Part shown: positions 26,272 through 35,190 of the stretch, piece after piece | Layout: every line of letters begins with the position of its first letter | Numbering within the stretch: position 1 is the stretch's first letter | Origin: Alkalicoccus daliensis | Lineage (GTDB): Bacteria > Bacillota > Bacilli > Bacillales > Salisediminibacteriaceae | NCBI RefSeq assembly: GCF_900103955.1 | Contig: NZ_FNIL01000006.1 | Location: forward strand, 62,001-126,000 | Direction: 5' to 3' | DNA length: 64,000 nucleotides | The notes under the pieces: generated by a model | What the model was told of the DNA's origin: nothing | The model's database searches: none | The model's input: only the letters and a program-made list of their open reading frames with translations | Translations under genes and position numbers: made by a program

Positions 26272-27298
26272 TTGTTTCCTCCCTTGTGATAATCTGTTTT
26301 GTTTTTCCAGATGCAATGATTGCCTCCGCCAGATAAAAAGATGCACATGCCTGTTCCAGCGGCATCCAGTCAAAGTTTTTATTCTGCAGCAGACATTCAC
26401 AAAAATATTCCAGCTCCCGTTTCAACGCCCCGCCTGGTCCGTGAATACCCGGCGGCCACAGGCGGGTATCCGGTTCACCTGCCTCCTTTTCCGTCCAGAC
26501 CTGAAAACCAGCGTTCGGCTGCTGGTATTTCGCTGTTCCCTTCGTTCCAATCAGCTCTATATATTCTTTAATCGTGCCTTGTAAATCCAAAGTTCCCAAC
26601 TCATTTAGTGTAGGCGGTGCTCCTTCCGGCAGCATCCAGGAAGACATAATGACGGCCTGCAGACCATTTTCAAACTCAATTAATGCCTGGAATGAATCCG
26701 GTGACGTTTCTCCGACGGCATGAGACTCCATCGCATACACAGTCTTCCACTGTGCGTCTGCGTACCAGATAATTAAATCCAGATCGTGAATTCCTGACTC
26801 GAATACAGGATGCACTCTATGACCAAACCCTTGGAACCAGCTGCGGTTAAAGTCTCTGATTGCCCTTATCTGTGACAGCTTTCCCAACACTCCTTCTTCC
26901 AGTGCTTTTTTTATGGAAATCTGCTCCTGGCTGAACCTGCTGATGTGCCCTGTCATGATCTGCCCCGCCCGTGCTGTTTTTCGAATTTTGTTTATTTCCT
27001 CTCTCGAAGTAGCAAGCGGCTTTTCCACAAAAACCTTTTTATTGTGATGCAGTGCTTCCAGAATAATTGCGCCGTGCGTATCTTCATTTGAAGTAATATC
27101 TACCGCGTCCACTTCTAACTGCCACAGTTCCTCCACTGATGAAAACCCATGGGGAATATGATACTTTTCCTGCACTTCTTTTAGTCTTTGCGGGTCTGGC
27201 TCCACTACTGCCAGCACGTTTACTTCCGCGATTGTCTGCAGGATTTCAATATGAAGACTTCCAAACCTGCCAGCACCAATTACAGCAAGTTGTATCAA
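26261..27298 (-). CDS. Gfo/Idh/MocA-family oxidoreductase
   Basis: 345 residues. The Rossmann motif is AVIGAGRFG, EKPLA carries the catalytic Lys, and the His/Asp pair is in SGIHDLDLIIWY. Family members oxidise or epimerise sugars, inositols and glycosides with NAD(P). A TTG at 27298 with AAGGTGGG 7 bases upstream is the likely start, because the alternative GTG lies within that ribosome site. The gene follows the MalG-type permease gene and overlaps ridA by 11 bases. Confidence 0.88.
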   Translation of the reverse strand: MIQLAVIGAGRFGSLHIEILQTIAEVNVLAVVEPDPQRLKEVQEKYHIPHGFSSVEELWQLEVDAVDITSNEDTHGAIILEALHHNKKVFVEKPLATSREEINKIRKTARAGQIMTGHISRFSQEQISIKKALEEGVLGKLSQIRAIRDFNRSWFQGFGHRVHPVFESGIHDLDLIIWYADAQWKTVYAMESHAVGETSPDSFQALIEFENGLQAVIMSSWMLPEGAPPTLNELGTLDLQGTIKEYIELIGTKGTAKYQQPNAGFQVWTEKEAGEPDTRLWPPGIHGPGGALKRELEYFCECLLQNKNFDWMPLEQACASFYLAEAIIASGKTKQIITREETNDS

Positions 27299-27317
27299 AT
27301 AGGATCCCACCTTACTA

Positions 27318-28127
27318 TTACGTTTTTACCGCGCCGGACGCCAATCCTCTGACAAAGTATCTGCCGACGAAGGCAAAGAATATGAGAACAGGAATCACAG
27401 TTAACACTGCTCCTGCAGTCGTCCAACCCCACCGTACGGTATACTGCCCCATAATCGCGTTCATTCCGGTAGTCAGCACCCGCTGAGAATCTTCGGTAAT
27501 TAAGATCGAAGCAAACGTAAATTCTGTCCAGGCAAGTACAAAGGCATAGATTGCAATTGTCGCAATTCCCGGCTTGATCAACGGTATGATGATTAAAAAC
27601 AACGTTTTCATCGGTCCCGCTCCATCGATAGAAGCAGCCTCATCCAGTTCAGTCGGAATCGCGTCGAAGAACCCCCGCATGAGCCATACTGCAAAAGGTG
27701 CTGCAAACGTAACGTTAATAATGACGAGACTCCACAAAGAATTTACAAGTCCCAGATCCGACATCAGCTGATAAACGGGCACTAACAGCAGGACACCGGG
27801 GAAAATATAGGATGCAAGAATTAATCGAAAAAGAAAATTCCTTCCGATAAATTGAAACCGGAAAATCCCGTAGGCAGCAGGAATTACGATTAACACCGTA
27901 AAAACCATCGTCATCCCTGCCACAAACACACTGTTAAACAAGTTTGTTAAATAAGGTGTCTGCTCCAGCAGCTCTACGTAATGTACGAGTGTAAAAGTTT
28001 CCGGCCATAAATCCGGGCTTAAAATCTGGTCAGATGGTTTAAACGAGGAAATTAATACCCAGTAGAAAGGGAAAGCAATTAAAATGATTAAAAACGTTCC
28101 AACGAAAATACGGATCAACTTATTCAT
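27318..28127 (-). CDS. Carbohydrate ABC transporter permease, MalG type
   Basis: 269 residues, six membrane helices. EAA loop DEAASIDGAGPMKTLFLIIIP. Pairs with the MalF-type permease 18 bases upstream. GGGAGAG precedes ATG. No ATPase is encoded in this operon. Confidence 0.93.
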   Translation of the reverse strand: MNKLIRIFVGTFLIILIAFPFYWVLISSFKPSDQILSPDLWPETFTLVHYVELLEQTPYLTNLFNSVFVAGMTMVFTVLIVIPAAYGIFRFQFIGRNFLFRLILASYIFPGVLLLVPVYQLMSDLGLVNSLWSLVIINVTFAAPFAVWLMRGFFDAIPTELDEAASIDGAGPMKTLFLIIIPLIKPGIATIAIYAFVLAWTEFTFASILITEDSQRVLTTGMNAIMGQYTVRWGWTTAGAVLTVIPVLIFFAFVGRYFVRGLASGAVKT

Positions 28128-28145
28128 CTTTTCTCTCCCTCCCTC

Positions 28146-29084
28146 TTATTCTTTTGGTGCTGCAAATTTAATAAACAGCGTAGCAAAAATAACTAAAATT
28201 AACGCGGTAATCACCGACATCGCCGAAGCTGATCCTACCGCATACTGTCGGAAAGCAGTCTGATAAATCTGTACGGGCAGCGTGGTGGAGTACCCAGCCG
28301 GTCCGCCTTCTGTAAGCACCCAGATTAAATCAAAAATATTGAACATCCAGAGGGTTCCGACAAGTCCGATGGCAAAAGTCACCGGTGCAATTGAAGGAAT
28401 AGTAATAAATCGGAACGTCTGAATACGATTCGCCCCGTCTACTGCCGAAGCTTCATAAAGTTCCTCCGGAATATTCGCTAAAGCAGCCAATAAAACTACT
28501 GCCAAGAAGGGAAACCAGTTCCAGGAATTAATGAAAATAATAATTGGCAGCGTCAGGGAAGGATTTCCTAAAAAATTGATCGAGGAATCAATCAGCCCTG
28601 TATTAATTAATATTGCATTTAAAATTCCGTAGGAACCATTAAAAATCCACTGCCAGAAGATCGCAACAACAATCGTCGGTACAATCCACGGAATTACCAT
28701 CCACGTCCTGGCTATATTCGAAATTTTCCTGTTGTTATTCAGCAGCAGTGCAATGGAAAAAGCAAGCACTGTCTGCAGCAGGCCATTTCCCAGCACCCAG
28801 ATCAGGCTTCTGCCGGAAGAAGACCAAAAAGCAGAAGATGTGAGTACATTTATATAATTTGTCAGTCCAATAAATTCCCCCGCAGATCCTGCAAATCCGG
28901 TGTCATAAAAACTTTCTCTTACGACGCTTATGAGCGGGATGAAGATGGTGACTAGAATCCAGAAGACGATAGGGAAAACAAGCAGGTACGGAAATATCGT
29001 TTTCCATATCATCCATTTCGGTTTGGACGGCATAGGTTCACTTGCTGCTTTTGAAGCTTTTACGGTAGAGTTATCGGCATTCAT
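28146..29084 (-). CDS. Carbohydrate ABC transporter permease, MalF type
   Basis: 312 residues, with a ~20-residue cytoplasmic N-terminus before the first membrane helix. EAA loop YEASAVDGANRIQTFRFITIP-like, as in CUT1 permeases. Its ribosome site (GGGTGTGAT) is weaker than those of its neighbours, and a hairpin stands between it and the binding-protein gene; both should lower its expression relative to that protein. Confidence 0.92.
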   Translation of the reverse strand: MNADNSTVKASKAASEPMPSKPKWMIWKTIFPYLLVFPIVFWILVTIFIPLISVVRESFYDTGFAGSAGEFIGLTNYINVLTSSAFWSSSGRSLIWVLGNGLLQTVLAFSIALLLNNNRKISNIARTWMVIPWIVPTIVVAIFWQWIFNGSYGILNAILINTGLIDSSINFLGNPSLTLPIIIFINSWNWFPFLAVVLLAALANIPEELYEASAVDGANRIQTFRFITIPSIAPVTFAIGLVGTLWMFNIFDLIWVLTEGGPAGYSTTLPVQIYQTAFRQYAVGSASAMSVITALILVIFATLFIKFAAPKE

Positions 29085-29111
29085 TTATTATCACACCCTA
29101 ATAAGAAAATA

Positions 29112-29196
29112 GAGGCTCTCATAATTTCAGGAAGACTTTCCACAGCAAAAGGTATTTTCCTCTTTAAAATGAAGTCGCTGAATTAAGAGAAGCCTC
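29112..29196 (-). terminator. Attenuating hairpin after binding-protein gene
   Basis: On the minus strand, the arm 29178-29196 (GAGGCTTCTC...) pairs with 29112-29130 (...GAGAGCCTC) with a few bulges and a ~47-base loop, followed by TATTTTCTTATT. It lies in the 129-base gap after the binding-protein gene and could terminate part of the transcripts. Confidence 0.5.
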
Positions 29197-29213
29197 ATGT
29201 AAGGAAGCTTATT

Positions 29214-30584
29214 TTATTCCTGCACTGCTTCCTCCATTTGTTCCTGCCCCCACTCTACTGCTTCTTCCGGCGTCATATCGTTTATAATAATCTGCTGCAA
29301 TGTTTCAGCAATATAGTTCGGCCCGGCAATCTGCCCAATCCTTGAGGCAACTCCGTCTGTAAACCCGAACAGCTGTCCATGCTGAGAGTAATCAATAAGA
29401 AAATCAACATGTTCTCTGTACTGTTCTACTACCGGATCTTCATAGAAGCTTCCGTCCGTTCCATCCTCCGTTACGGGCAGGAAGAGTCCAGGGTCTGCGT
29501 TTAAGAAGTCTCCATAGTTGTCAGGATCAAACATAAATTCGAAAAATGCTTCAATACCTGCCTGCTTCTCTTCTTCATCCGTCAGCATCATTACCGCATT
29601 GGAATAATAAATACTTCCCTCTTCTCCGTTAGGTCCCTGGGGAATCGGAGCTACTCCAAGGCTTTCTGCCGGCTGGCCGGATTCGTCTTCAAACGGTGCA
29701 AGATACTGTCCTTTTTCAATTGCCATGGAAGCATTGCCGGAGTTAAACTGTGCCTGCGGTTCCCCCCACCCGTAAGACGTGCTGTCGGAAGGAGAATATT
29801 CCAGTAAATCCGCATAAAGTTCATAGGAATCTACAGTTTCCTGCGTATTAAAATTCACATTGTTGTCGGAATCTATAATGTCTTTTGCCCCACCAGAAAC
29901 CATAATACTGTAGAGCACCTGATCTGTTGCCATCGTGCTGGAGGCAGGAAGTGCAATTCCATTGCGGTCGCCGTCATTTAATGTTTCGGCCGCTGCAAGG
30001 AGGTCCTCCCAAGTTTCCGGAACTTCCAGACCAGCTTCCTCAAAGTGATCTGCCCGGTACCATAATGCCTGTACCATTCCGTACAGCGGAACTGCCCATG
30101 TATGATCTTCATACTGATAAGGAACTAATGCAGTTTCAATAAATCCATGGTCTGCATCTATCTGCTCCACAATATCTTCTACCGGCTGCAGCACATCCAG
30201 ATCCTGAATTAATGCTGTATAGTCGGGGATAGTGAAAAGAAGATCCGGTCCTTCTCCCGCTTGTATCGCAGAAGGAAACTGTACATAGGCATCATCCCAA
30301 TTCTGGACCTGACTGTTAATCACATAATCATCCTGCGATTCGTTGAACCGGTCAAACACCTCATTAAATCGTTCTACTCGGTGTGGCGGTTCTTCCATGT
30401 GCCAAAGCGTAATTTCTACTGCTTCCCCAGATCCTTCCGCCTCATTTTCTGCATTATTCCCCCCATTTCCTGTGTTGCCTGCATTTGCTTCTTCTCCATT
30501 TTCTTCTGCACCGCCGCAGGCTGCCAAGGTTACGGTAAAGCCGCCAATAAGAGTACTCCATAAAACCTTTTGATAGATTTTCAC
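29214..30584 (-). CDS. Sugar ABC transporter solute-binding lipoprotein
   Basis: 456 residues. Lipoprotein signal with LAAC (Cys23), then an Asn/Glu/Gly linker and a family-1 solute-binding fold that starts ITLWHMEEPPHRVERF. The start is the GTG at 30584, with AGGGAG 8 bases upstream; an earlier GTG three codons away lies in the ribosome site. It feeds the two permeases downstream. Substrate unknown; gene context points to an amino-sugar derivative or sugar/amino-acid conjugate. Confidence 0.92.
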   Translation of the reverse strand: MKIYQKVLWSTLIGGFTVTLAACGGAEENGEEANAGNTGNGGNNAENEAEGSGEAVEITLWHMEEPPHRVERFNEVFDRFNESQDDYVINSQVQNWDDAYVQFPSAIQAGEGPDLLFTIPDYTALIQDLDVLQPVEDIVEQIDADHGFIETALVPYQYEDHTWAVPLYGMVQALWYRADHFEEAGLEVPETWEDLLAAAETLNDGDRNGIALPASSTMATDQVLYSIMVSGGAKDIIDSDNNVNFNTQETVDSYELYADLLEYSPSDSTSYGWGEPQAQFNSGNASMAIEKGQYLAPFEDESGQPAESLGVAPIPQGPNGEEGSIYYSNAVMMLTDEEEKQAGIEAFFEFMFDPDNYGDFLNADPGLFLPVTEDGTDGSFYEDPVVEQYREHVDFLIDYSQHGQLFGFTDGVASRIGQIAGPNYIAETLQQIIINDMTPEEAVEWGQEQMEEAVQE

Positions 30585-30598
30585 TATTCCCACTCCCT

Positions 30599-31777
30599 CT
30601 ATTTAGTAATAGATAAATCCTTTAACCCATGCCCGGTTCCCACACTGATTACAATATCTTTTTCCTGCAGGCTGCCTCTGATTTTTTTAACCGCTGTCAC
30701 AGCTGCTGCGGCAGATATTTCTAACAGAATCCCTTCTTTACTCGCGATATCTTTTCTTTCCTGCAGAAGCTCTTTTTCACAGATCCTTACCGCAGTTCCT
30801 TCTGATTCTCTAATAACAGACAGCGTTCTGGTACCATCTTCAGGATAGTTTGTTAAAGGATCTGCAATACCAACAGCACTTGTTCCTGTTCCTTTATCCC
30901 AGCCGCTTACTTTTGCCGATCCTTCCCGGTATGCCTGCACAATAGGAGAGACATTTTCTGCCTGTACGCCTACCATTCTTGGAAGTTTCTTGGTTAAGCC
31001 TAACTGCTTCAATTCCTGAAACCCTTTATACACTCCTATTAGGAGAGGCCCCGCCCCAATCGGTACAACAATCCAGTCCGGCACCTGTTTTTGCAGCTGA
31101 TACCATAATTCATAAGCTACTGTTTTATTTCCCTCGATCGCAATCGGGTTAATAAACGTTGAAGTAACATTAAATAACTGTGTTTTCACCGCTTCTTCTT
31201 TCACGATATGGTAGGCTTCACTGAAGTTCCCTTCGATCGGAACCACATCTGCCCCATAAACATGCATTAACTGCAGTTTTTCAGAGGAAGCAGTCTGCGG
31301 CACGTAGATTTTACAATACATACCACTCTTTGCAGCATAGGCACTTGCCGCCACTGCAGTGTTACCTGTAGAAGCAGTAATGATCCCTTTCAGCTGATGC
31401 TCTTTTGCAAAAGAAACAGCAACAGCTAACGGCCGATCTTTAAATGCTCCTGTAGGCTGTATAGATTCATTTTTTAAAAACCAATTTGAAAGGTTTTCTT
31501 CCTTCCTTGAATAATCGAGAGAGAGAAGAGGCGTGCCACCTTCTCCCATAGTGACAGAATATTCAGTCTTCACAGGCAGCAGCTCATCAAATTCCCATAT
31601 CGAAGTGCTGACGGGGAATTTTTTAGACTGAAGTTTTTCTGCAAGAGACGATGGGAGGTCATATTCCACATTTAAAATCCCATTACATTCAGGACAGCGA
31701 TAGAGCACTTTCATTTCATAATTTTGCTTACAGGATAAGCACTGCAGTTCGTAATATGTTTTTTCAATATGCGTCAC
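30599..31777 (-). CDS. Threonine-synthase-like PLP-dependent enzyme
   Basis: About 392 residues. An N-terminal zinc ribbon (Cys13-x2-Cys16, Cys28-x2-Cys31) precedes a fold-type II PLP domain with the Schiff-base Lys in TGAFKDRP and the phosphate loop TASTGNTAV. Such proteins include threonine synthase, threonine/serine dehydratases and diaminopropionate lyases. No homoserine genes are nearby, while RidA is in the same operon, so an ammonia-releasing beta-elimination is more likely. The start is uncertain. GTG 31777 lies inside the GGGAGGTG ribosome site. An ATT at 31768 has ideal spacing and overlaps the upstream TGA by one base. TTG 31798 is further upstream. Confidence 0.82.
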   Translation of the reverse strand: MTHIEKTYYELQCLSCKQNYEMKVLYRCPECNGILNVEYDLPSSLAEKLQSKKFPVSTSIWEFDELLPVKTEYSVTMGEGGTPLLSLDYSRKEENLSNWFLKNESIQPTGAFKDRPLAVAVSFAKEHQLKGIITASTGNTAVAASAYAAKSGMYCKIYVPQTASSEKLQLMHVYGADVVPIEGNFSEAYHIVKEEAVKTQLFNVTSTFINPIAIEGNKTVAYELWYQLQKQVPDWIVVPIGAGPLLIGVYKGFQELKQLGLTKKLPRMVGVQAENVSPIVQAYREGSAKVSGWDKGTGTSAVGIADPLTNYPEDGTRTLSVIRESEGTAVRICEKELLQERKDIASKEGILLEISAAAAVTAVKKIRGSLQEKDIVISVGTGHGLKDLSITK

Positions 31778-32948
31778 CTCCCTGCGTAATAAATGCAAGC
31801 AGTATATCGAAACACTGGCTCAGCTGCTCTATTTCAATCCATTCTTCCGACGAATGTGCCTGTGCAATGCTCCCCGGACCAAATACCACTGCCGGTAAAT
31901 GCGGGTGGTGCGTCTGGGCAAGAGCTGCATCTGTCCAAAAAGGCAGCCCTCCTATATGCGGAGTTTTATTCACGGAAGTATGTACTGCTTCAGCCAGACG
32001 CACTACATACTTATTACTGCTGTCAGTTGAAAGTGGTCCGTGGGGGACACCTTTAAAATTATCCATTTCTTTAATATCTATCTGCAGATTCATTCGGGCA
32101 CTGCTGACGTTCTCAGTCAGCTGCTCAAGTTCATGCAGCACTGAGCTTGCTGTCTCTCCCGGAAGCAGTCTTCTTTCGAGAAGTACCTGACAGCTTTCTG
32201 GAACGGTGACCGGTCTTACACCTCCCTGAATCTGCCCTATGTTCACCGTCGCTTCACCGAGAACTTTGTGTGTTTTCTGCATAAGTTCTTTTTGATATAC
32301 TGCTTCTACTTCTGCGATCCAGGCAGCAGCATCATAGATTGCATTCTGCCCCTCTGATGGAACACTTCCGTGGGCGGACTTCCCGTGAAATACAGCCTCT
32401 ATCCATGTGACACCTTTATGCGCTATTCCTATCTCCAGCGAAGTAGGCTCTCCCACAATTAAAAAATCTGCTTCTTTCAGATGGGGTGCTAACGAATCCA
32501 TCCCAGGACTGTAGGACTCTTCACCGATCGTCCAGGCAGCTTTTATTTTCCCCTGAAACTTGGCCGGATTTTCCTGAAGATGTACGAGTAAGTCCATTAC
32601 TACCGCAATGAACCCTTTCATATCTACAGCGCCGCGCCCATATAATCTGCCCTCTCTGCAGAAAGGCGTGAAAGCATTATGCATATCTCCGGGAGGCACC
32701 GTATCTAAATGACCGTTAAAAACGAAAACAGGACCTTCCTTCTGAGAATCTATCTCGATAATAATGTTCGACCTGTCACCTATTACCCGCTGCACTGTTA
32801 CCTGCAGCCCATGAGATTCTGCGTATTGTTTAAGAAGTAACCCTGCTTCTTTTTCCTGTTCCGGATATTCCTCATGGCTTTCAATGAAAATCAATTGTTC
32901 TGCAAGGGACAGCCAGTGTTCCATTCTGCTTGCTCCCACTGCCGTCAT
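31764..32948 (-). CDS. M20-family metallohydrolase (ArgE/DapE/ACY1 type)
   Basis: 394 residues. Metal-binding NGHLDTVPPGD, catalytic Glu pair GEES, the dimerisation lid domain starting HKGVTWIEAVFHGKSAHGS, and a late metal-binding His (SIAQAHSSEEW). The family removes acyl groups from N-acyl-amino acids or cleaves dipeptides. In this operon a deacylation of the imported compound would free the amino group for the PLP enzyme encoded next (inference). The ATG at 32948 directly follows the TAA of the upstream gene. An ATG eight codons later (32924) has a better GGGAG site and may be the true start. Confidence 0.88.
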   Translation of the reverse strand: MTAVGASRMEHWLSLAEQLIFIESHEEYPEQEKEAGLLLKQYAESHGLQVTVQRVIGDRSNIIIEIDSQKEGPVFVFNGHLDTVPPGDMHNAFTPFCREGRLYGRGAVDMKGFIAVVMDLLVHLQENPAKFQGKIKAAWTIGEESYSPGMDSLAPHLKEADFLIVGEPTSLEIGIAHKGVTWIEAVFHGKSAHGSVPSEGQNAIYDAAAWIAEVEAVYQKELMQKTHKVLGEATVNIGQIQGGVRPVTVPESCQVLLERRLLPGETASSVLHELEQLTENVSSARMNLQIDIKEMDNFKGVPHGPLSTDSSNKYVVRLAEAVHTSVNKTPHIGGLPFWTDAALAQTHHPHLPAVVFGPGSIAQAHSSEEWIEIEQLSQCFDILLAFITQGGDAY

Positions 32949-33887
32949 TTACTTTCCCCAGCCGTGTTCTTCTAAAAATTCTTTCGCTTCTTCTGCCACC
33001 CGATCAAAATCAGCTAAAGAAATTGCAGAAGGCTCGCCCACACCATAAAGGCCCCCAGCCTGCCACGCTTCCCATTCCACTGAATTATAGCCTTTGAAAT
33101 TCACGCTTTTTAATGCATCTGACATTTCCACAAAGTCTACAAACCCGCCGCCAAACCATACATGCTGTGACTGCATAATATTCGGAAAGCCTACTTCATC
33201 TTTTACGTGCACGACTTTGATCCTGTCTCCCAGCAGACTGATCGCTTTTGGAATCGGCATTCTCGGTTTTACTGTAGTATAGAACGTTCCGACATCTACA
33301 CAGATGTACACGTTGCTCCGATCTACTTCTTCCAGTAATTTCATTGCTGACTCCACCGTATTGATAATAGTGCCCTGAATAAGCTCAATACATACGTCGA
33401 CCCCTTTTTTCTTTCCGTAGTCTGCCACTTCTACCGTTGCATCCACTACCTGTTTCCATGCTTCTTTTCTGGTAATAAGCGTATATAACGGTGGATCATA
33501 GTAGCCATCTCCAATGAGGGTCACTACTGATTCACAGCCCATGTCCGAAGCCGCATCAATAGCTCTTTTGAATTTTTCTATTCCTGCTTCTCTGTCGAAA
33601 TGCCGTGGTGTTACAAAGGTGGTATGACAGCCGATAGAAGAAAAGGCAAGACCTGTTTTTTCGGCAGTCTTCTTTACTTTCTCTACCCCATCCTTGTACT
33701 CGTGCGAACGCCACTCCTGAATTTTTGGATAAATAACATCAAAGCCTTCGTAGCCATAGGAAGCAATCTGCTCTACACACCATTCCAGCGGTTTGTCTCC
33801 CCAGGAATTCCAGGCAGGCCCTGCAATTTCAAGTCTTCCCCAAGGCATGTTCGGCCAGATTTCAAAAGACAGTTTAAGATGATCCAT
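32949..33887 (-). CDS. Sugar phosphate isomerase/epimerase-like TIM-barrel protein
   Basis: 312 residues of the xylose isomerase-like (AP endonuclease 2) superfamily. Likely metal ligands are Glu in CIELIQGT, Asp and His in CVDVGTFYT and KVVHVKDEV, and Glu in SVEWEAW. Family members epimerise or isomerise keto-sugars and inosose. First gene of the operon; AGGAGG lies 6 bases before ATG, and the promoter and operator are within 95 bases upstream. Confidence 0.87.
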   Translation of the reverse strand: MDHLKLSFEIWPNMPWGRLEIAGPAWNSWGDKPLEWCVEQIASYGYEGFDVIYPKIQEWRSHEYKDGVEKVKKTAEKTGLAFSSIGCHTTFVTPRHFDREAGIEKFKRAIDAASDMGCESVVTLIGDGYYDPPLYTLITRKEAWKQVVDATVEVADYGKKKGVDVCIELIQGTIINTVESAMKLLEEVDRSNVYICVDVGTFYTTVKPRMPIPKAISLLGDRIKVVHVKDEVGFPNIMQSQHVWFGGGFVDFVEMSDALKSVNFKGYNSVEWEAWQAGGLYGVGEPSAISLADFDRVAEEAKEFLEEHGWGK

Positions 33888-33930
33888 ACAATCCCTCCTA
33901 ATATAGTGCTCTCTTTAACTGGTTGTCTTG

Positions 33931-33942
33931 TGGTCTATACCA
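33931..33942. promoter_or_regulatory. GntR/UTRA (dre-type) operator of the operon
   Basis: TGGTCTATACCA, an almost perfect palindrome that differs by one base from the dre core TGGTCTAGACCA known for NagR/DasR-type HutC-subfamily regulators. It lies just downstream of the -10 box, where bound repressor would block initiation. Confidence 0.82.
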
Positions 33943-33950
33943 TTAATAAT

Positions 33951-33979
33951 GTTATAACACACCAAATAAAGTAACTCAA
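33951..33979 (-). promoter_or_regulatory. SigA promoter of the GntR-linked catabolic operon
   Basis: On the minus strand, TTGAGT (33974-33979) and TATAAC (33951-33956) are separated by exactly 17 bases. Each differs from the consensus hexamer by one or two bases. The dre-type operator begins about 9 bases downstream. Confidence 0.75.
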
Positions 33980-34020
33980 GAGTTTTTTGAAAATTCTAAT
34001 ATAAATTACTGTAAGATTAT

Positions 34021-34740
34021 TTACCTTTTCATTTGCGTGACAAATTTATACTTGTCTCCTCGATAGACAGAAGTAACATATTCAAAATGATGGCCGCTCG
34101 CTAAATAGCTGACTCGCTTCATCAGCAGCACCGGGGCACCTACTTCAATATTTAATAATTCCGCTTCATGTTCTCTCGCTAATGAAGGCTCAATTGTCTG
34201 GGACGCTCCTTCGATCTTCATTCCCTTCGACTCTACGTATTGGTAGAAAGAAGATTTAAGGTTGTTCAGCTCAATTTCCGGAAACAAGTAAGCTGGCAGA
34301 GTCATTACTTCATATGCAATCGGTTCCTCATCCGCTAACCGAATACGGGAGAGCTCATATCCTTTGGAGCCTTCCTCCACTTGCAGATGTCTGCTTTTCT
34401 GCAGGGAAATCCCCACCTCTTTAAAGTCAATCAGCTTTACTCCCGGTGTGAGGCCCCTCCAGAGCATATCTTCGGAAAAACTTGTTAAATCCATTAACGG
34501 CTGTTCAAATCTTTTTATATTTACAAACGTTCCTTTTCCTTTCTCTTTATACAGGAGCCCTTCTGATACCAAGTTGGATATCGCCTGACGGATCGTCATT
34601 CTGCTTACATTAAAATCATAGGCAAGTTCACGCTCGGAAGGAATCATTTCCTCCTCTGCAAGTTCACCTTTTTCAATTTGGCTGCGCAAAATTTCTTCAA
34701 TCTGATAATAAATTGGAATAGGAGATTGTTTATTAATCAT
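34021..34740 (-). CDS. GntR-family regulator, HutC subfamily (UTRA domain)
   Basis: 239 residues. The winged helix-turn-helix is at ~10-75 (PSERELAYDFNVSRMTIRQAIS) and the UTRA ligand-binding domain at ~90-235. Homologues such as NagR and DasR bind phosphorylated amino sugars. Matching operators lie before the catabolic operon and before this gene itself, so it probably represses both and responds to a pathway intermediate. AAAGGTGG precedes ATG. Confidence 0.92.
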   Translation of the reverse strand: MINKQSPIPIYYQIEEILRSQIEKGELAEEEMIPSERELAYDFNVSRMTIRQAISNLVSEGLLYKEKGKGTFVNIKRFEQPLMDLTSFSEDMLWRGLTPGVKLIDFKEVGISLQKSRHLQVEEGSKGYELSRIRLADEEPIAYEVMTLPAYLFPEIELNNLKSSFYQYVESKGMKIEGASQTIEPSLAREHEAELLNIEVGAPVLLMKRVSYLASGHHFEYVTSVYRGDKYKFVTQMKR

Positions 34741-34792
34741 TTAGGGACCACCTTTACTCTTTTTTTAAATATTTTATCATTATCCTCTCTAC

Positions 34793-34804
34793 AGGTCTAT
34801 ACCA
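34793..34804. promoter_or_regulatory. GntR/UTRA operator before the regulator gene
   Basis: AGGTCTATACCA shares its 10-base core GGTCTATACC with the operon operator and is extended by a flanking G. It lies 53 bases before the ATG of the regulator gene, so autoregulation is likely. Confidence 0.75.
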
Positions 34805-35079
34805 GTTCACCGAATGAAGTAACTGTTTTTTGTTTATTTTTAACAATTAATTCGATTTCATTGAGAAGGGCAGATGTTGACCATAATAGACATCTCATTC
34901 AATTTTATGAGTTTCTATATTAACGCTTCAAACTATCTTATTCTTTTGGACCCTTCAATTTTAAACGACAGTGGGCTGGTTCAATAGATTTTTAATATTC
35001 ACCTTACTATCCATCATTTCTTATTATTTTAGTTTTCTTTAATACCCGTACTCCAATTATGAATGCCAAGTGCAATAAC

Positions 35080-35133
35080 GTAAGCGTTAAAAATCCGCAC
35101 CTAGGATTTTAGGTGCGGATTTTTAACGCTTAC
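35080..35133. repeat. Perfect 24-bp inverted repeat with 6-base loop
   Basis: Arms 35080-35103 and 35110-35133 are exact complements; the loop is GGATTT. It can act as a terminator in either direction but lies 275 bases from the nearest intact gene upstream, among gene remnants. It may be a dispersed palindromic element. Confidence 0.7.
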
Positions 35134-35190
35134 TTCTCATCATGCGGTCTTTCATTGAAAAACTCCTTAAAGCTGCATAAGAATCTGCAC

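Noticed and set aside
30599-31777. PLP enzyme as biosynthetic threonine synthase
   Set aside because: No homoserine dehydrogenase or kinase genes are near, while RidA and catabolic genes are in the same operon; kept as threonine-synthase-like.
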